From Amorphophallus konjac (taxonomy: Eukaryota > Streptophyta > Magnoliopsida > Alismatales > Araceae), in contig CM040120.1 in the NCBI GenBank assembly GCA_022559845.1, positions 170,668,334 to 170,732,333 of the forward strand: 64,000 bases of DNA, in the 5' to 3' direction. Positions 23,374-34,702 of the stretch are shown piece by piece. The notes under the pieces are model-generated. The model was not told the DNA's origin and did not search any database. It saw only the letters and a list, made by a program, of their open reading frames with translations. Position numbers and translations under genes: made by a program. The first letter of the stretch is position 1, and the number at the start of each line of letters is the position of its first letter.

Positions 23374-24633
23374 CTACATTTGGGCCTTTGGGAATGTCTT
23401 CCCTCGTGGGAGGGGGTGACTAGGGGTGGGTTTATTTGGAGTGATGGTGGGAGGGGGGTTGTAAGGCCTTAATGGGGTGCTCCAACTTGGATTATGGGCT
23501 TTCATGGGAGTGGCCGGAATGGGCCGTGGTCCCATGTTTTTAGGATCAACCGGTCGGGGAGTAGCAAATCGAGGGATCCTAGAGAATCTTTCTACATCCC
23601 TAGCTATTTGATAAGCTATCTCAAGGTTATCAACATCTCTCATGAAAAGCTCTCTTTTGATGTGACTTTGAAGTCCATTCCTAAAGCGGGACAAGGTAAC
23701 GGCCGGGTCCTCATGAACTCCACACTTCAAAAGATAGGAGTCAAACTTCTCAATGTACTCAACTACGGTCTTCCCCTCTTGGGTGAGGCTTTGCCATTCA
23801 TCTAAGAGCATGTGATGGTAGGATTGGGGAAGGTATTTGTTCCTAAGTTGATTCTTCATACCCTCCCAAGTATCAATAGGCTCTACCCGCCTAATCCTTC
23901 TTAAACCCTCTTGGTTTAGCCAATAAGTTTTGGCTAATTTAGTGAGATGCATCTTGGCCAATCTTACCCTCCTTTGGTCGGGCATTGGGTACCATTCAAA
24001 GTATTGGTCCATGGCGGTCTCCCATTCTAAGTAGACACTTGGTTCATGGGCACCATCAAAGTTTGGGGCCTCTACTTTAATCATCCTTAAGAGAGGGTCA
24101 TCCGGGTCGTCCCGTGGACGCCTTTCATGAATTGGAGGGTGGCGGGGTCTCTCATGGTTATAGTAGGGGTCAAAGTCCAAGTCCTCCCTATAAATTTCAG
24201 CATATGGATGATAGGCTCTTGGTCCATGATTCCTAGGATGGAACTCTTCCCTATGAGGCTCAACATGTGGAGGGTAGATTCTTGGGTCATTGTTCCTTGG
24301 GTGGAACTCATTCCTATGCAACTCACCATGTGGTGGATGAACTCTTGGCTCATTATTCCTTAGTTGGGGATCTTCCCTATGAGGCTCAACATGTGGAGGG
24401 TAGATTCTAGGCTCATTGTCCCTTGGGTGGACCTCATGTTCTTCTAACCGAGCAATTCGAGTGTTAAGGGATTCAAGTTGGGCAAGGATGTTTGTAAGGG
24501 TAGCATCTACCCTATTCATTTGGCCTTGGGGTTCCTCCCTAAGAGCATCTTGATTGAGTTGGGGATTGGGATCCATGGGTGGATTTGAAGATGACGGATC
24601 GGGTCGGTAACTAGCACCACTACGGGTGGACAT
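23374..24633 (-). pseudogene. gag: Element C gag
   Basis: The start at ATG 24633 gives MSTRSGASYR, a typical chromovirus gag opening; an in-frame ATG at 24672 is less likely. Order: a predicted helix or coiled coil (QMNRVDATLTNILAQLESL), a repeat rich in His, Pro, Arg and Asn (HPRNN.PRIYPPHVEPHREE variants, about 24170-24420), and the capsid core at about 23560-24070 (YLEWETAMDQYF, RVEPIDTWEGMKNQLRNKY, VVEYIEKFDSYLLKCG, LSRFRNGLQ). The frame ends at a stop at 23374, after a -1 step at about 23390-23460 that separates the zinc knuckle. Confidence 0.9.
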
Positions 24634-24714
24634 GCAAAACAAGGGGCAAATGAGATTGGACACACAATGCAAAGGTCCTAGGACTTAGACATGATAGAGA
24701 TAAGTCAATGACTT

Positions 24715-24726
24715 GCTCTGATACCA
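24715..24726 (-). promoter_or_regulatory. Primer binding site of element C (initiator tRNA-Met)
   Basis: The - strand reads TGGTATCAGAGC, two bases after the 5' LTR end, the same spacing as in element A. The short stretch 24634-24728 is the leader. Confidence 0.92.
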
Positions 24727-24728
24727 AT

Positions 24729-27115
24729 TGATGTGACACACCCTTGGACTTAGCAAGCAAGCACAATCGCATTCAAAACGGGCCAAGTTGGGCCACCGCT
24801 CTATCGTCACTCACCCAAGCTCGGGGTGACTTGGCAATGCCAAGATGAGGATGTGGGGTTGGGCCCTTGCTGGTAGAGGGCCAGCAAGGCCAAGACTTTA
24901 TTCTCAATGGGTGGGGATACCCAAATCAAGGGGGCCGACAAAGTGCCAAAGGCACCGGTTGCAATAGTCCCACGGTGATCACTCAAATTTATGGGGCTTG
25001 AGGATCGGGCTCTCACTCGCATAACCAGCGGAATTAGAACTAATATTGAAAGACAAGCACTAAATGGAGTGAAGGTGTGAGCACTTACTCGACCGGTTTG
25101 AAGAAACCGGTCCCGATCGGAGACGAGGGTGAGCGGGGAGGCGAGTGGATCCCCACACGCCGCGGCGGTGTTGCTTGACCTGCCCAAACAAAGTACACCA
25201 CTACACCTCTCGCAGGAGGGAGATCTTGGGGGTGGGGGTTAATGAAATTACAGATAATACTACCTCCACGCAGGGAGGGGCCTTCAGCCGGCCAAGCGGG
25301 GTGGGGAAACTATAGCAAAGAACGAGGAATAAGGGTGGACGCCGAATCTGCTTGCTATCTGTGAGCCAGGACAGAGGGTCGGTCTTGCTGCTGTAGATCT
25401 TGATCAGGAATTTTTTTGACGGCAATACCAGAGGGAAAACCTTCGTAGCTGGAAGGGGATTGCCTCAGAATTTTCTTAATTTCTTCTGGAGTCGCTGCCG
25501 GTCGGGGCAGGAGCTCGAACAAGGCCTCTGATTTTCGGACTGGCAGTAGCAGGTCACCAACAGTAGGAAGACGAGGCTGTCCCGACCGCTCCTGAACTCC
25601 GAATGAGGTGCCGTCAGCGCTGTTAGAACCGTGGGAGAGTCCTCTTTGCACCAAACAAAACGGGGACCCCAAAAGATGCCGGAGATGATCTGTGGAACCA
25701 GAAGAGTGAAGAGGGGTCGGTGCAGACTGTGGAAAGCAGAGTCGCGCGATTGTGGGAGAAAATTGGTAACTCCTGATCTCGGATGCTGAATGGACTTCCA
25801 CTTCCTGATTCTGAAAGTAGACAGGCCGAGGAAGAACTTTGCAGAAGACCGTGAAGCCTGATTCCTTCAGGGCTCGTCGTGATGAAGCATTTCCTCCGGT
25901 TCTGGAACTCTGCAGTGGCCGACCTGCGCAGTCGTGGGAGAACGGGGCTCCCGGGCAGCACCGAGCTCCGATGAGGACGAACCCACTTTTGTTGCGAAGA
26001 GGACAGGCAGCCGCTTCCGTGGTTGTATCCTGTGCCTTCAGAATCACTTGGAAGTGACTGTGGTGTCTGCTGCAAGCTACGGGTACAGCTGGACCCTCTT
26101 GAACAGCAACCTGCAACTTTGACAAACCTCCAATGGAACTAGCAAGAAGATGAAGAGGACAGCATATGGTGGAAGGGGGGGATTGGGGTTGATGGAGGGG
26201 AGGTGTGGGGATTATAGCAGGGTGTTAGAGGTAGTGGGGAGGTGGAGGAAGAAGAGTGGGGGGCGATGGTTTCAGCTGGTGGAGGGAGGGTGAGGGTGCA
26301 AGTGGTGGTGGAGAATGGAAGGAGAGGGGGGCGAGCTGGGCTAGAGAGGAGGAGAGGGGGGCGGCCAAAGGATATGGAGGGAAGGGTATTTGAATTTCAA
26401 ATGGCTTTGGAAGTTGGAAGATGGTGTGGGGAAGAGGGATGCTTGTATTGGAATGGGGAAGATTTGGTTGGAATGGAGAGAGTGGTGTTGGAATGGTGAG
26501 AACTCTTCCTTGGAACTAGGGGGGAAAGTAAATGGGGGTGTGGGGAAGTGGAGGGCTTTAATGGTGGTAGGTCGGGGTTGGAGGTGGATGGGAGTAGGAG
26601 GAGAGAGGGAATGGGGCGAACCCCTCTTGGGAGGAGAGAGAAAGAGAGAGTAGAGGGGGGGGTTGGGGATTCACTCACCCTAGGGCTTCTCACCCTAATG
26701 GATTCACTCCACTAAACTAGGCTTAGATCTTTCAAATGGTACTTTCATTGATTCATTCATTCATTAAGTTCCAAATGAAGGAAATGGGGCCCTATATTTA
26801 GGAAACCCACATTTTACAATAAGACCCTGACAAAAGACTCAATGACAAATAACCGAAGGAGTAGGGGGCTTATTGGGCCAAGCCTGCAGAATTGGGCCCA
26901 ATTAGCACATTACACCATCTAATGACACACAAACTTAGGAAAATAAATGCAAGACCTAGGGACATGACTCAAATAAAATGAAAATTACATCAAATGACTC
27001 AAGTAAATAGCACAAAAGGATAAGTGGGCCTTTATAGAGAGAGGCCCGAACTCAAATGATGCCGGAGTGTGAAGAGGACCCTAGCCAAAGGGAATTGTGG
27101 ATGATGTCTCCATCA
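24729..27115 (-). repeat. Element C 5' LTR
   Basis: 2387 bp, almost the same as 17174-19560, with scattered substitutions such as those near 24820, 24870 and 24900. It is the promoter copy in - orientation. Confidence 0.92.
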
Positions 27116-27118
27116 AAC

Positions 27119-29998
27119 TATCACGCCCCGACGGGGAATATCGGAACGTACAGTTAGAAACGAGCTGGAAAGAGAGAGAACTAATCTAAATATATACAAA
27201 TGCTAAGAAATGGAAATAACTTATTGACCATTAAACAAAACATAACTGGTACATAATCCTCAAATCAACTCAATACAACTGGGATAATAGCTCTAAACCA
27301 CAATAATATAACTGAAGCACAACACACTCTAAACACAACTAACTGATACACTCAAAACATCACTCCTGCCCTTCCCCATCGGTAAGCGCGTCACCTGAAA
27401 AGCCTGGAAAGGGGGGAAACAACAACTATGAGCTAACGCTCAGTAGGAAATAACAGATAGGTATAAGTGATTAGCAGTTTAATTACATTTTCAAAATATC
27501 ATGCTACAAAGGATAATGTAATAAAAGAGTAATGATGATATAATGAAACAAAATTTAAAGATCTTACAAGGTCACGAAATATAAAGGAACAGAATGGTAA
27601 TACTTAAGAGGAATAACAAAGACAAGAATTTACTACAGGAGATAACGATAAAGAGTTGGCCATATCAAGATAATTCAAGTCATGTCAAGCACGTGTGTAG
27701 TTTCATTTCCACGTCCAAGTAACAGCAAGTAAGTAACAACAAGTAGAGTATAGAACAGTGAAGAGTGAAAAGTGAAAAGTAGTAGAGAGTAGTAGAGAGT
27801 AGTGGCCAGTCCTAGATTTAACCCATGTCATAGTACTGGTGCCAAATGCCACACCTAGTCAATCACCTCCCCGGGGGTACACGTAGTGTTCGGGCGCTCC
27901 TCCCAGGACTAGGCCGAGCCCTTAATTGTTTGCCAGGCATTGATTTCTTTGGATCAAAGATCCCATGAATTTAGACTTCCACAATTTATGGCCAGAATTC
28001 CAAGGTTTGAACCATGTAGCAATAACAATTTCAAGTAGGAAGGAGATTCATTTCAGAATTTCAAGGTAAGCACAATCATCAAGAAGATTGAAAACCAAGT
28101 CACAATAAGAGTTAATCATGCTGCGCTACTGTAGTACAGTAGCTATCCAACAAGCTAATCAACATATTAATCCTAATTATCAAGTTAATATGTCAAAGAT
28201 TATCCATTATCATTTGCATTAAGACAATTGCCAAAAGGTGATTCAAGATGATAAGGTAAAGGAACAAGCTTGTACAGGAAGGAAAAAGAATGCATTAACA
28301 GAGATTTAATTACACCATTAACCACTAATTATGTGGGTTTCTATTTAACCAATATATGAGTCAAAATGAAGATGGTAAACGGCATGTTTTTACACTATAT
28401 TTGCAAGTAGGAATCAATGTAAAGTGAAATCATAAGGTTTCCAGAACAGGTCACTAGTTCTTCAAAAGTATAGTTTTCAATTGGTCTAAGTTCAATGGGT
28501 CGATCCCCTAATGATCCGGATCGATCCACGGGTCGCAAAATGATGAAAATCGGGTTTCTGGTACATGGGTCGACCCCTGGGGTCGACCCTTGTAAAAATG
28601 GGGTCTGCCTGCTAGATGGGTCGACCCTTGGGGTCGACCCCCCACAATTTCTGAAGATGGGTCAACCCCAGGGGTCGACCCCCACACTTTCTGCAGATGG
28701 GTCGACCCCAGGGGTCGACCCCTTGCAGGGATAGGATGGGTCGACCCCTGGGGTCGACCCTCGGGCCTGCAGGGCTGCCCAGAAAATGGGTCGACCCTAG
28801 GGGTCGAGCCCTGCAAGAACAGCAACGGCAGAACTTTCGGAAAGCACAAAAACTCACCCAATTGTGGTCCAATTGAGTTGGAAACATAACCACATGCTAT
28901 AGGAATCTTACTAGACATATGAGGGTCATAATACATGAGTTTTAAAGCATGAATTTCATCAGAAACCCACTTAATCAAAACCGATTCTATGAAGAACACA
29001 AGAAGACCTAATTCTTGACATACTTCCACTAAATCTAAAAATTCTCCGAACATACACAACGGAATTTGGGGATTTTGGTGTCAAAAGAAAGCTAACAAGC
29101 TACTAATTACATTCATGTATATTAATTAGAAGTTGGGCTGTTATAACCTACCTCAAATCGGAGAAAGACTTCGAAACCCTAGAATGAAGAACAAGCTTGA
29201 CAGCAGCTCACAAAAAGCTTGATATCTCCACGGATACCTAATGAAATTTGGGGCTTTCAGTCCCATTGGATAGCTCTCATCGAGCTGATCAAGATACTAT
29301 ATTTACAAGTCTCAATTGGTTAAGGGTACCTACCTTAATCGACGGATTAAAGGGCTGGAGATGAAGAACGACGAACTACCAACACCCTCCACCAAAACGA
29401 CAAATGCTCCCAGATCTGGACTCCTCGTCGGCTGACCCAGCTACCAAATGAAACTAGAGTCGAAGAGCTACATTTCTATAGGTCATGGGGCTTCTGGAGC
29501 CTTCGGAGTTGGGAGTATTTGGCGCTGCAAGTTTCGTGTTAGAAACGGCGCCGGAATCCTTGACTCGACCAAATCTGGGTCGGCAACACGTTTTAGGGCT
29601 AGGTTTACCTCAAATTGATTGAGGGTAAATGTTCCTTACCTCGTGGCCTTCCATTTGCCCTTGATTTCAGATCATTTGGTTGAGTAATAAGGTCGAATTT
29701 CACGTTTTAAGTTACGATTAGGTAAAGGGTAGGTGAAAGTCAAATTCAGGATTAATCCTCTAATTAGACAAGGTTACGTAATTAATTTGGGTCAAGTCCA
29801 GAAGGTAAAATTGCTATAAAAATGATCTTTTATCCAATTACTATTTTTACATATTTTTCTAAGGTAGTCGAATTTTATAGGTTCTATTTTCTAATGAATT
29901 AAATATTAATATTTCAAAATTCAAACATTAATTCATTTTAATTCAATTTTCAATTAATAAAAGCTCAATAAAACTTCATAAATAATCGGGATATTACA
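27119..29998 (-). repeat. Element B 5' LTR
   Basis: 2880 bp, beginning immediately beside element C and sharing its first two bases (TA, formerly TG) with C's target-site duplication. It keeps the palindrome array at 28567-28811; one unit reads gggtcgagccc and another gggtcaacccc. It ends at 29998 before the TSD copy aaaag. Confidence 0.9.
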
Positions 29999-30003
29999 AA
30001 AAG

Positions 30004-31660
30004 GGACACATCTCCCAAAACAAATCAACCCAAAACCCCTCACCCAACCCACCTCCCACTTCCTACACCAATCTTTCCCCAACCTAGGTCTCCTCTACTT
30101 CCCCTTCCTATCCCAACCCAAGCCCATGCTTGTTCACCACCCCGGGTGTGTCATACGCTAGCTATCACCAAACCACCCACCATAGATCCCCCTACTCCAT
30201 TAGCAATAGAAGTTGATACCCACACACCTACCCAAGTGGAGAAGGATGCCCATCCGAATCCACCTCCCAACATAGAGGAAATCCAAAGGCCAAACAACTC
30301 ACACACCTCTAGTCAAGCTCCTCTAGAGACACCCAACCTCACCATAGATAAGTCCATACTCCAATGGCTCAAGAAAGGTCTCACCATTCCTAGTTCACAA
30401 CCATGCCACCTACCCATGGGATATCAATCCCAAATCATTCCCATTCAGCCACATGTCACTTATCAAACTTCCTATTGTGTGGAAGATTTGGGAGACTTAG
30501 TGAACTACCTACATTGGCAAATTCACTTGACCAATATGCTAGCCTTGAGGCCGTCCGAAACTAACACCATTAGCCTAGCATATCCCTCCATTGGCTCCAT
30601 CACTTCCATCTACACTAATGGCCAAGTTACTAGTGAGATCATCCTCCTTCTTCCCATGGAGGAAGAACCTATCCTAGTACACTCCCCAACCATTAAGATC
30701 CCAAGTGCTTTGATCGGTCAACCCATTAGCAACCTTGGCCCAATTATTGAGGAGGATGACTCACCATTCGAGGACCTTGAGAGCATAGAGTACCCCTACC
30801 AAGGTGACCCTTACCATGATCCCTTTGACCCTTTTCTATGGGAGCCTAGATCTCAATGTAACCCACTCACTTTATTCACCACCCACCTTACCCTACCCTT
30901 ACCACCCATGATAACCCAAAACCTTCCCTTCCTAGAATTGGGTTACACTAAAGAAGCCTTAACCATAGGCAACATACACAATGGGATTGATAGATGGCCC
31001 CACTCCATGATGTCTCCCTTCTTAGATCCCTTTGACTCATACGAATGGAAGCTCAAGGGCCACCCCACACCTATGCACATAGAAGTCATCACTAGGATTG
31101 AAATGCATGTGCTTCGGCATACCACCCCACTTGACATGATTAGAAAGTCGGGTCCATTCATTCATATCACCCACATGTCAAGAAGAAAATATGAGTGGTC
31201 AATATTTGGTTGTAATGGTCCACCATCATTCATCATAAATCTCAAGCATGTTAGGAGCATTCATGGATGTCCGGGTCCCCCGGCACTCATCACACTCACA
31301 CATGAAAGGGACACCTATGGATGCCCCGGTCCTCCCAAGACATTCAAAGTCTTCATAACATCAATGCATGATAGGTCTACATGTGGTTGCCCTGGACCAC
31401 CTTTGCATACCATGCACTACTCACTCACACTGCATCTTAGTACATGGCATATGCATCAAAACATGCATCAAGCAAAAAGCGGTGAGAATTACAAAAAGCA
31501 GGCAAAAACTCGTGAGCGCCACTTGAAATTCCACGTTGGCGACTTGATGATGATGATGATTTTGGAGTGGCTCTACTCTAGGGTCACCTCCAATTTGAGG
31601 GCACGAGGACTTGGACCTTGCGAAGTTCCGAGTGGCCTTAGCACCCGGCTTGCTGGTTGA
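30004..31660 (+). CDS. Element A ORF, second part: unfamiliar protein with G-C-x-G-P-P motifs
   Basis: Open from the B border in the phase of the 8706 frame to a TGA at 31658. I do not recognise the central 400 residues. They are Pro-, Ile-, Thr- and His-rich, with an acidic patch (IIEEDDSPFEDLESIEY) and no signal peptide or clear membrane span. Four G-C-x-G-P-P motifs lie at 31208-31402. The end (RERHLKFHVGDLMMM, then NLRARGLGP) resembles element C's RRHQEFYVGDFVMVR and KLRPRGAGP, so the C-terminus comes from an integrase C-terminal domain. No enzyme motif is present. It may be a packaging or transposition helper, or simply drifting filler; the preserved frame favours recent or maintained coding. 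Confidence 0.75.
31208..31402 (+). repeat. Four coding G-C-x-G-P-P motifs
   Basis: FGCNGPPS, HGCPGPPA, YGCPGPPK and CGCPGPPL start at about 31205, 31262, 31316 and 31382, 18-22 residues apart, each preceded by a His/Arg-rich stretch. The spacers differ, so the motif rather than the whole unit is kept. Confidence 0.75.
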
Positions 31661-32030
31661 ACTTACCAATGGGTTTTGGGATTCATCCCACTTCCCACGT
31701 GGCGGATCCGGCACCCTCTAAGGGTACCGCGGTGGATCCTGGTGAGTGTCTTGAGCCTACACCTATCCTTGTGAGAGACACCCTCGGAGTGCCACCACAA
31801 ACTAGCCCGAGAGCCCGACGTCAGCACATGGCGGCAATACTAAGCAAAGCAAGATCTCTTTGCCAGCCTAAGGGTGTGTCCGAGCCACTTTGTCGAGTGG
31901 AAGCACCGTTCCTCGGCTATGGACATGGGTCGAGTTTGGAGAACAAGGTTCGCCCGGAACTGCATTTGGGATGCTACTTCCCCGGTGGACCCATACTCGA
32001 CAGGGTCGAGTTTTCCACACCCCGGGGGTA
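31661..32030 (+). pseudogene. Element A 3' part: chromodomain-region remnant
   Basis: In another frame (from about 31640) NLPMGFGIHPTSHVAD matches element C's DLPEEYGISPTFNVAD, followed by APSKGT against PYKGPT. The tail gives TPRGYDGDI against C's QPRGFDGDI across the LTR border. The chromodomain itself is no longer recognisable. The C/G tract ccccgggggta (32020-32030) directly before the LTR takes the place of a polypurine tract. Confidence 0.65.
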
Positions 32031-34271
32031 TGATGGGGACATCCCTTGCCCCTCCACATTTTCTGAAGCTCGGATTGATCGTCGATGTACGCCATTATGT
32101 TCCTCATGTGTTTGTGAGTCGAGTCATGTAATTTTCTTATTTTTATTTGAGTCTTAAACATGTAATTTTCCCTTTATTGAGTCATGTACCTAGGTTAGAA
32201 AGTCATTTTCCTAAGTCTTGAAGTCATTATGTTGGTTTGATAGGTTAATGGGCCCAATTCATTGGGCTAGGCCCAGGGGCGCCCCTCCCTTGGACTGTTT
32301 GGTCATTAGTTAGTTTGTCAGGGTCTGTTTGGTCTTAGGAAAAGTGTGGAGTCTATAAATAGCCCACCCCTCTCTCATTTGTAACAATTATGCTTGAATA
32401 TTGAATCCAGAAAATTTCCACACCTTCTAGTTCCCTCTCAATATCTCCCTCTCTCTCTCTCTTACTATCACTCTCTCTAAGTGGGTTGTGCCCCCTCTCT
32501 CTCTCCTCCCCACCCCAATTTTGAAATTCATTCTCTCTCCTCCCCATTCACCCCTCATTAAGGCCCCTTCCCCATGCACTCATTCAATTCCCCCTCCAAC
32601 CCCTAGGTGGAAACCCCTTCTCCTAGGCACCTTTCCACTCTCCCAAGCAACCCTCCCTCTCCCCAAGACTGAAAGAGCCCTTCCCTAGGCCAAATTTTGA
32701 ATTTCCCTCTCCCTTGGGCTGTGCCCTTTCATCTCCCCACCTCCCTAACCACCCAAGGTCGCACCCCCCCTTCCCCATCCACCAAATAACCCCTTGTTCA
32801 TGCCCTTCCCCACACCCTCTCCTCCACCTATTCTGTCCCTGTTGCAGGTTTCAGAAAAGCAGTGATTTGCAGTAGCAGCCACGACTTCCCCTGAAGGCTC
32901 CCGGTGGCATATCTTATATTACTGGAATCGTCTCCAAGTCTTCTTTCCAACGGTGGTACTCCTGCCTGCATCCGAGTTCGGAGCTGTCCGGAGGAACGTC
33001 ATCTTCAACGACTGCGTAATCTGTCCCAGACTGAAGGCCAGAGCGATCTTCGAAGCCGTTCAGCGGCCAACCTTGGAAAAATTTGATCACGCTTCCTTCT
33101 ACAAAATTCTTATTTACCTAGTCCTCCATCCGTAGAAGAGGGAACAATGCCAATCGCCTGCCCAAGCTATTTGTTCTGAATTTCTTCGCTGGAGTGTGCA
33201 GTCTGCCCCCTGCAGGTCCAGGTTTGACCTGTCTTCACTTATCCGGCCACCATTCTCCTCTCCGACCTCGGATTGTTTTCCCGTCAATTTCTGCTCGAAG
33301 CTAGTCCGACCACGATCACGTCACCGCCAGTTTCGTTCGATTTGGAGTTCGAGAATGACCGCAGTGCCTTCTGCAATCCACTGTATCAGTTCTGCATTAG
33401 TCAGAGGCAGAGTGTTGCTGTCCTGCTCCAGTCGCCAGTCCGATCCGCCCTTAGTTCCAGAGCTTCCCAAAAAATTCAAGCATCATCCTCGGACAGTTGG
33501 GGAACTTTTGGCACCAGTTTCATCAAATTTGGAGCTTGGTTGAGTCCGTGGCAGCATCTTCATCGACAACCTATTCAGCAAAACTGAATAGTGGCAGAAC
33601 CGGCGAAGCTTGGAGAGTCGGTGTTCTCTTCATAATTTCCCCACCCCGCTTGGCCGGCTGAAGGCCCCTCCCTGCGTGGAGGTAATCTTGGTTGTAATAA
33701 GTCTAACCCCCACCCCAAGAGCCCCCCTCCTGCGAGAGGTGTAGTTCATGTAATAATATTTTCACAGATTTGAAGCGACACCGACGCGGCTTGCGGGGGC
33801 AAACCCTTGCCTCCCCGCTCACCCCCGTCTTCGGCCGGAGTTGGCGTCTTCACACCGGCTAGGTGAGCCTCGGTCCCCCTTTCCTTGCTGGTCAATATCA
33901 CTTGCTTAACTTAGTATTCTTGCTTTGCTGCGTCGGACGGAGAGCGAGGGCCCGGCCCAAATTGCCGAACACGTGAGTGTCCATCGCGGGCGAGTTGTGA
34001 GCGAGCCATTTCAACCCACACCCATGGTGTGACGGCCGCCCGTGAGTGGGCATCCCTGCCCAATTGGGGTTCTCCCCAAGCTTGCCAAGCACCGGAGCAT
34101 CATTGTCCCACCCCGGACCCTCTCCATTATCATTTAGTTGCCCACAGGGCACAAGTGTGCACCAAGCGAGTGATCCGCTCGAGTGGTATCATCGCCAATT
34201 TGCTTGCTTGCAACCTTAGGTCCAAGGGTCATATTATCTTGTGGACATCACCCCAAGGTGGTGTCACATCA
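32031..34271 (+). repeat. Element A right (3') LTR
   Basis: 2241 bp, matching 6400-8647. It has a TATA box at 32355-32362. It ends CACATCA, followed by the TSD copy aaagg at 34272-34276. Confidence 0.92.
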
Positions 34272-34276
34272 AAAGG

Positions 34277-34702
34277 GGGATGGCCCCTTCAACCAGGAGC
34301 GCGCCAGATAGCCAAAGCAAGGAGGGGCGCGCCATTTTAATGCAACACAAGGTGGGTGCGCCGATTAAGGGCCTTATCGCGCCGTTTTCAGCACCGAATG
34401 AATTCTTTTCGAAGTCGCGGCTACTTATACGAACGTTGGCGTCCCCGGAATGTTTTAGTTGCGATGCATGGCATCCGCAATTTTCCGTTCGCAGCTTCTG
34501 GGGCTCGGTCCAAGGCTTTGCGTGACTTCCAGCATATGTCGAGACTGTGCCGGAGTTCCCGGCTTTTCTTTGATTCAGCTCTCGGCACGGCCGGTCAGGG
34601 AGTTGTGGCCGTATCTTCTGCCCGGAGGCTTTCTTGACGGATGGCGGACCACCAAGTGAGTTCTCATCCTGGTTGGGTGAGGTATGGGTTTGTTCGGCCC
34701 TC
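34277..34702. other. Old flanking DNA resuming after element A
   Basis: The CGCGCC motif repeat resumes at about 34303-34392, matching the left side of A. From about 34400 the sequence is unassigned, with only chance ORFs. It ends at the poly-T that marks the LINE's 3' end. Confidence 0.5.

Larger units (their letters stand above)
17174..27115 (-). mobile_element. Element C: Ty3/gypsy chromovirus with long LTRs
   Basis: Two 2387-bp LTRs (17174-19560 and 24729-27115), primer site, gag, zinc knuckle, protease, reverse transcriptase, RNase H, integrase and chromodomain, all on the - strand. LTR ends TGATGGAGACATC and GTGTCACATCA match element A's. The clade may be CRM, Galadriel or Reina-like; I cannot resolve it by eye. 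Coding is broken by five one-base frame steps, with no other stops. The two LTRs differ only by scattered substitutions, so it is the youngest layer of this nest by position. Confidence 0.92.
9500..29998 (-). mobile_element. Element B: Del/Tekay-like Ty3/gypsy chromovirus, split by element C
   Basis: LTRs at 9500-12376 and 27119-29998 in - orientation start TGTAATA(C/T)CCCG and end CGTGACA (CGTGATA in the right copy). The coding interior at 12377-17171 has gag, protease, reverse transcriptase, RNase H, integrase and chromodomain in one frame, as in chromoviruses. The chromodomain after integrase and the TGTAATACCCCG start fit the Del/Tekay clade. Empty of C, the element is about 10.5 kb. It carries five nonsense codons, so it cannot make its polyprotein. 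Confidence 0.92.
6400..34271 (+). mobile_element. Element A: non-autonomous LTR retrotransposon, split by nested B and C
   Basis: Two LTRs of about 2.25 kb (6400-8647 and 32031-34271) start TGATGGGGACATC, end GTGTCACATCA and are bordered by the TSD aaagg. A primer site follows the left LTR and a C/G-rich tract precedes the right one. Without element B (9500-29998 plus one TSD copy) the interior is about 2.9 kb and the element about 7.4 kb. The interior codes for a gag-like start, a novel middle and an integrase C-terminal remnant. It has no protease, reverse transcriptase, RNase H or integrase core. LTR ends and gag are related to element C, which suggests A is mobilised by a C-type partner. 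Confidence 0.9.
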
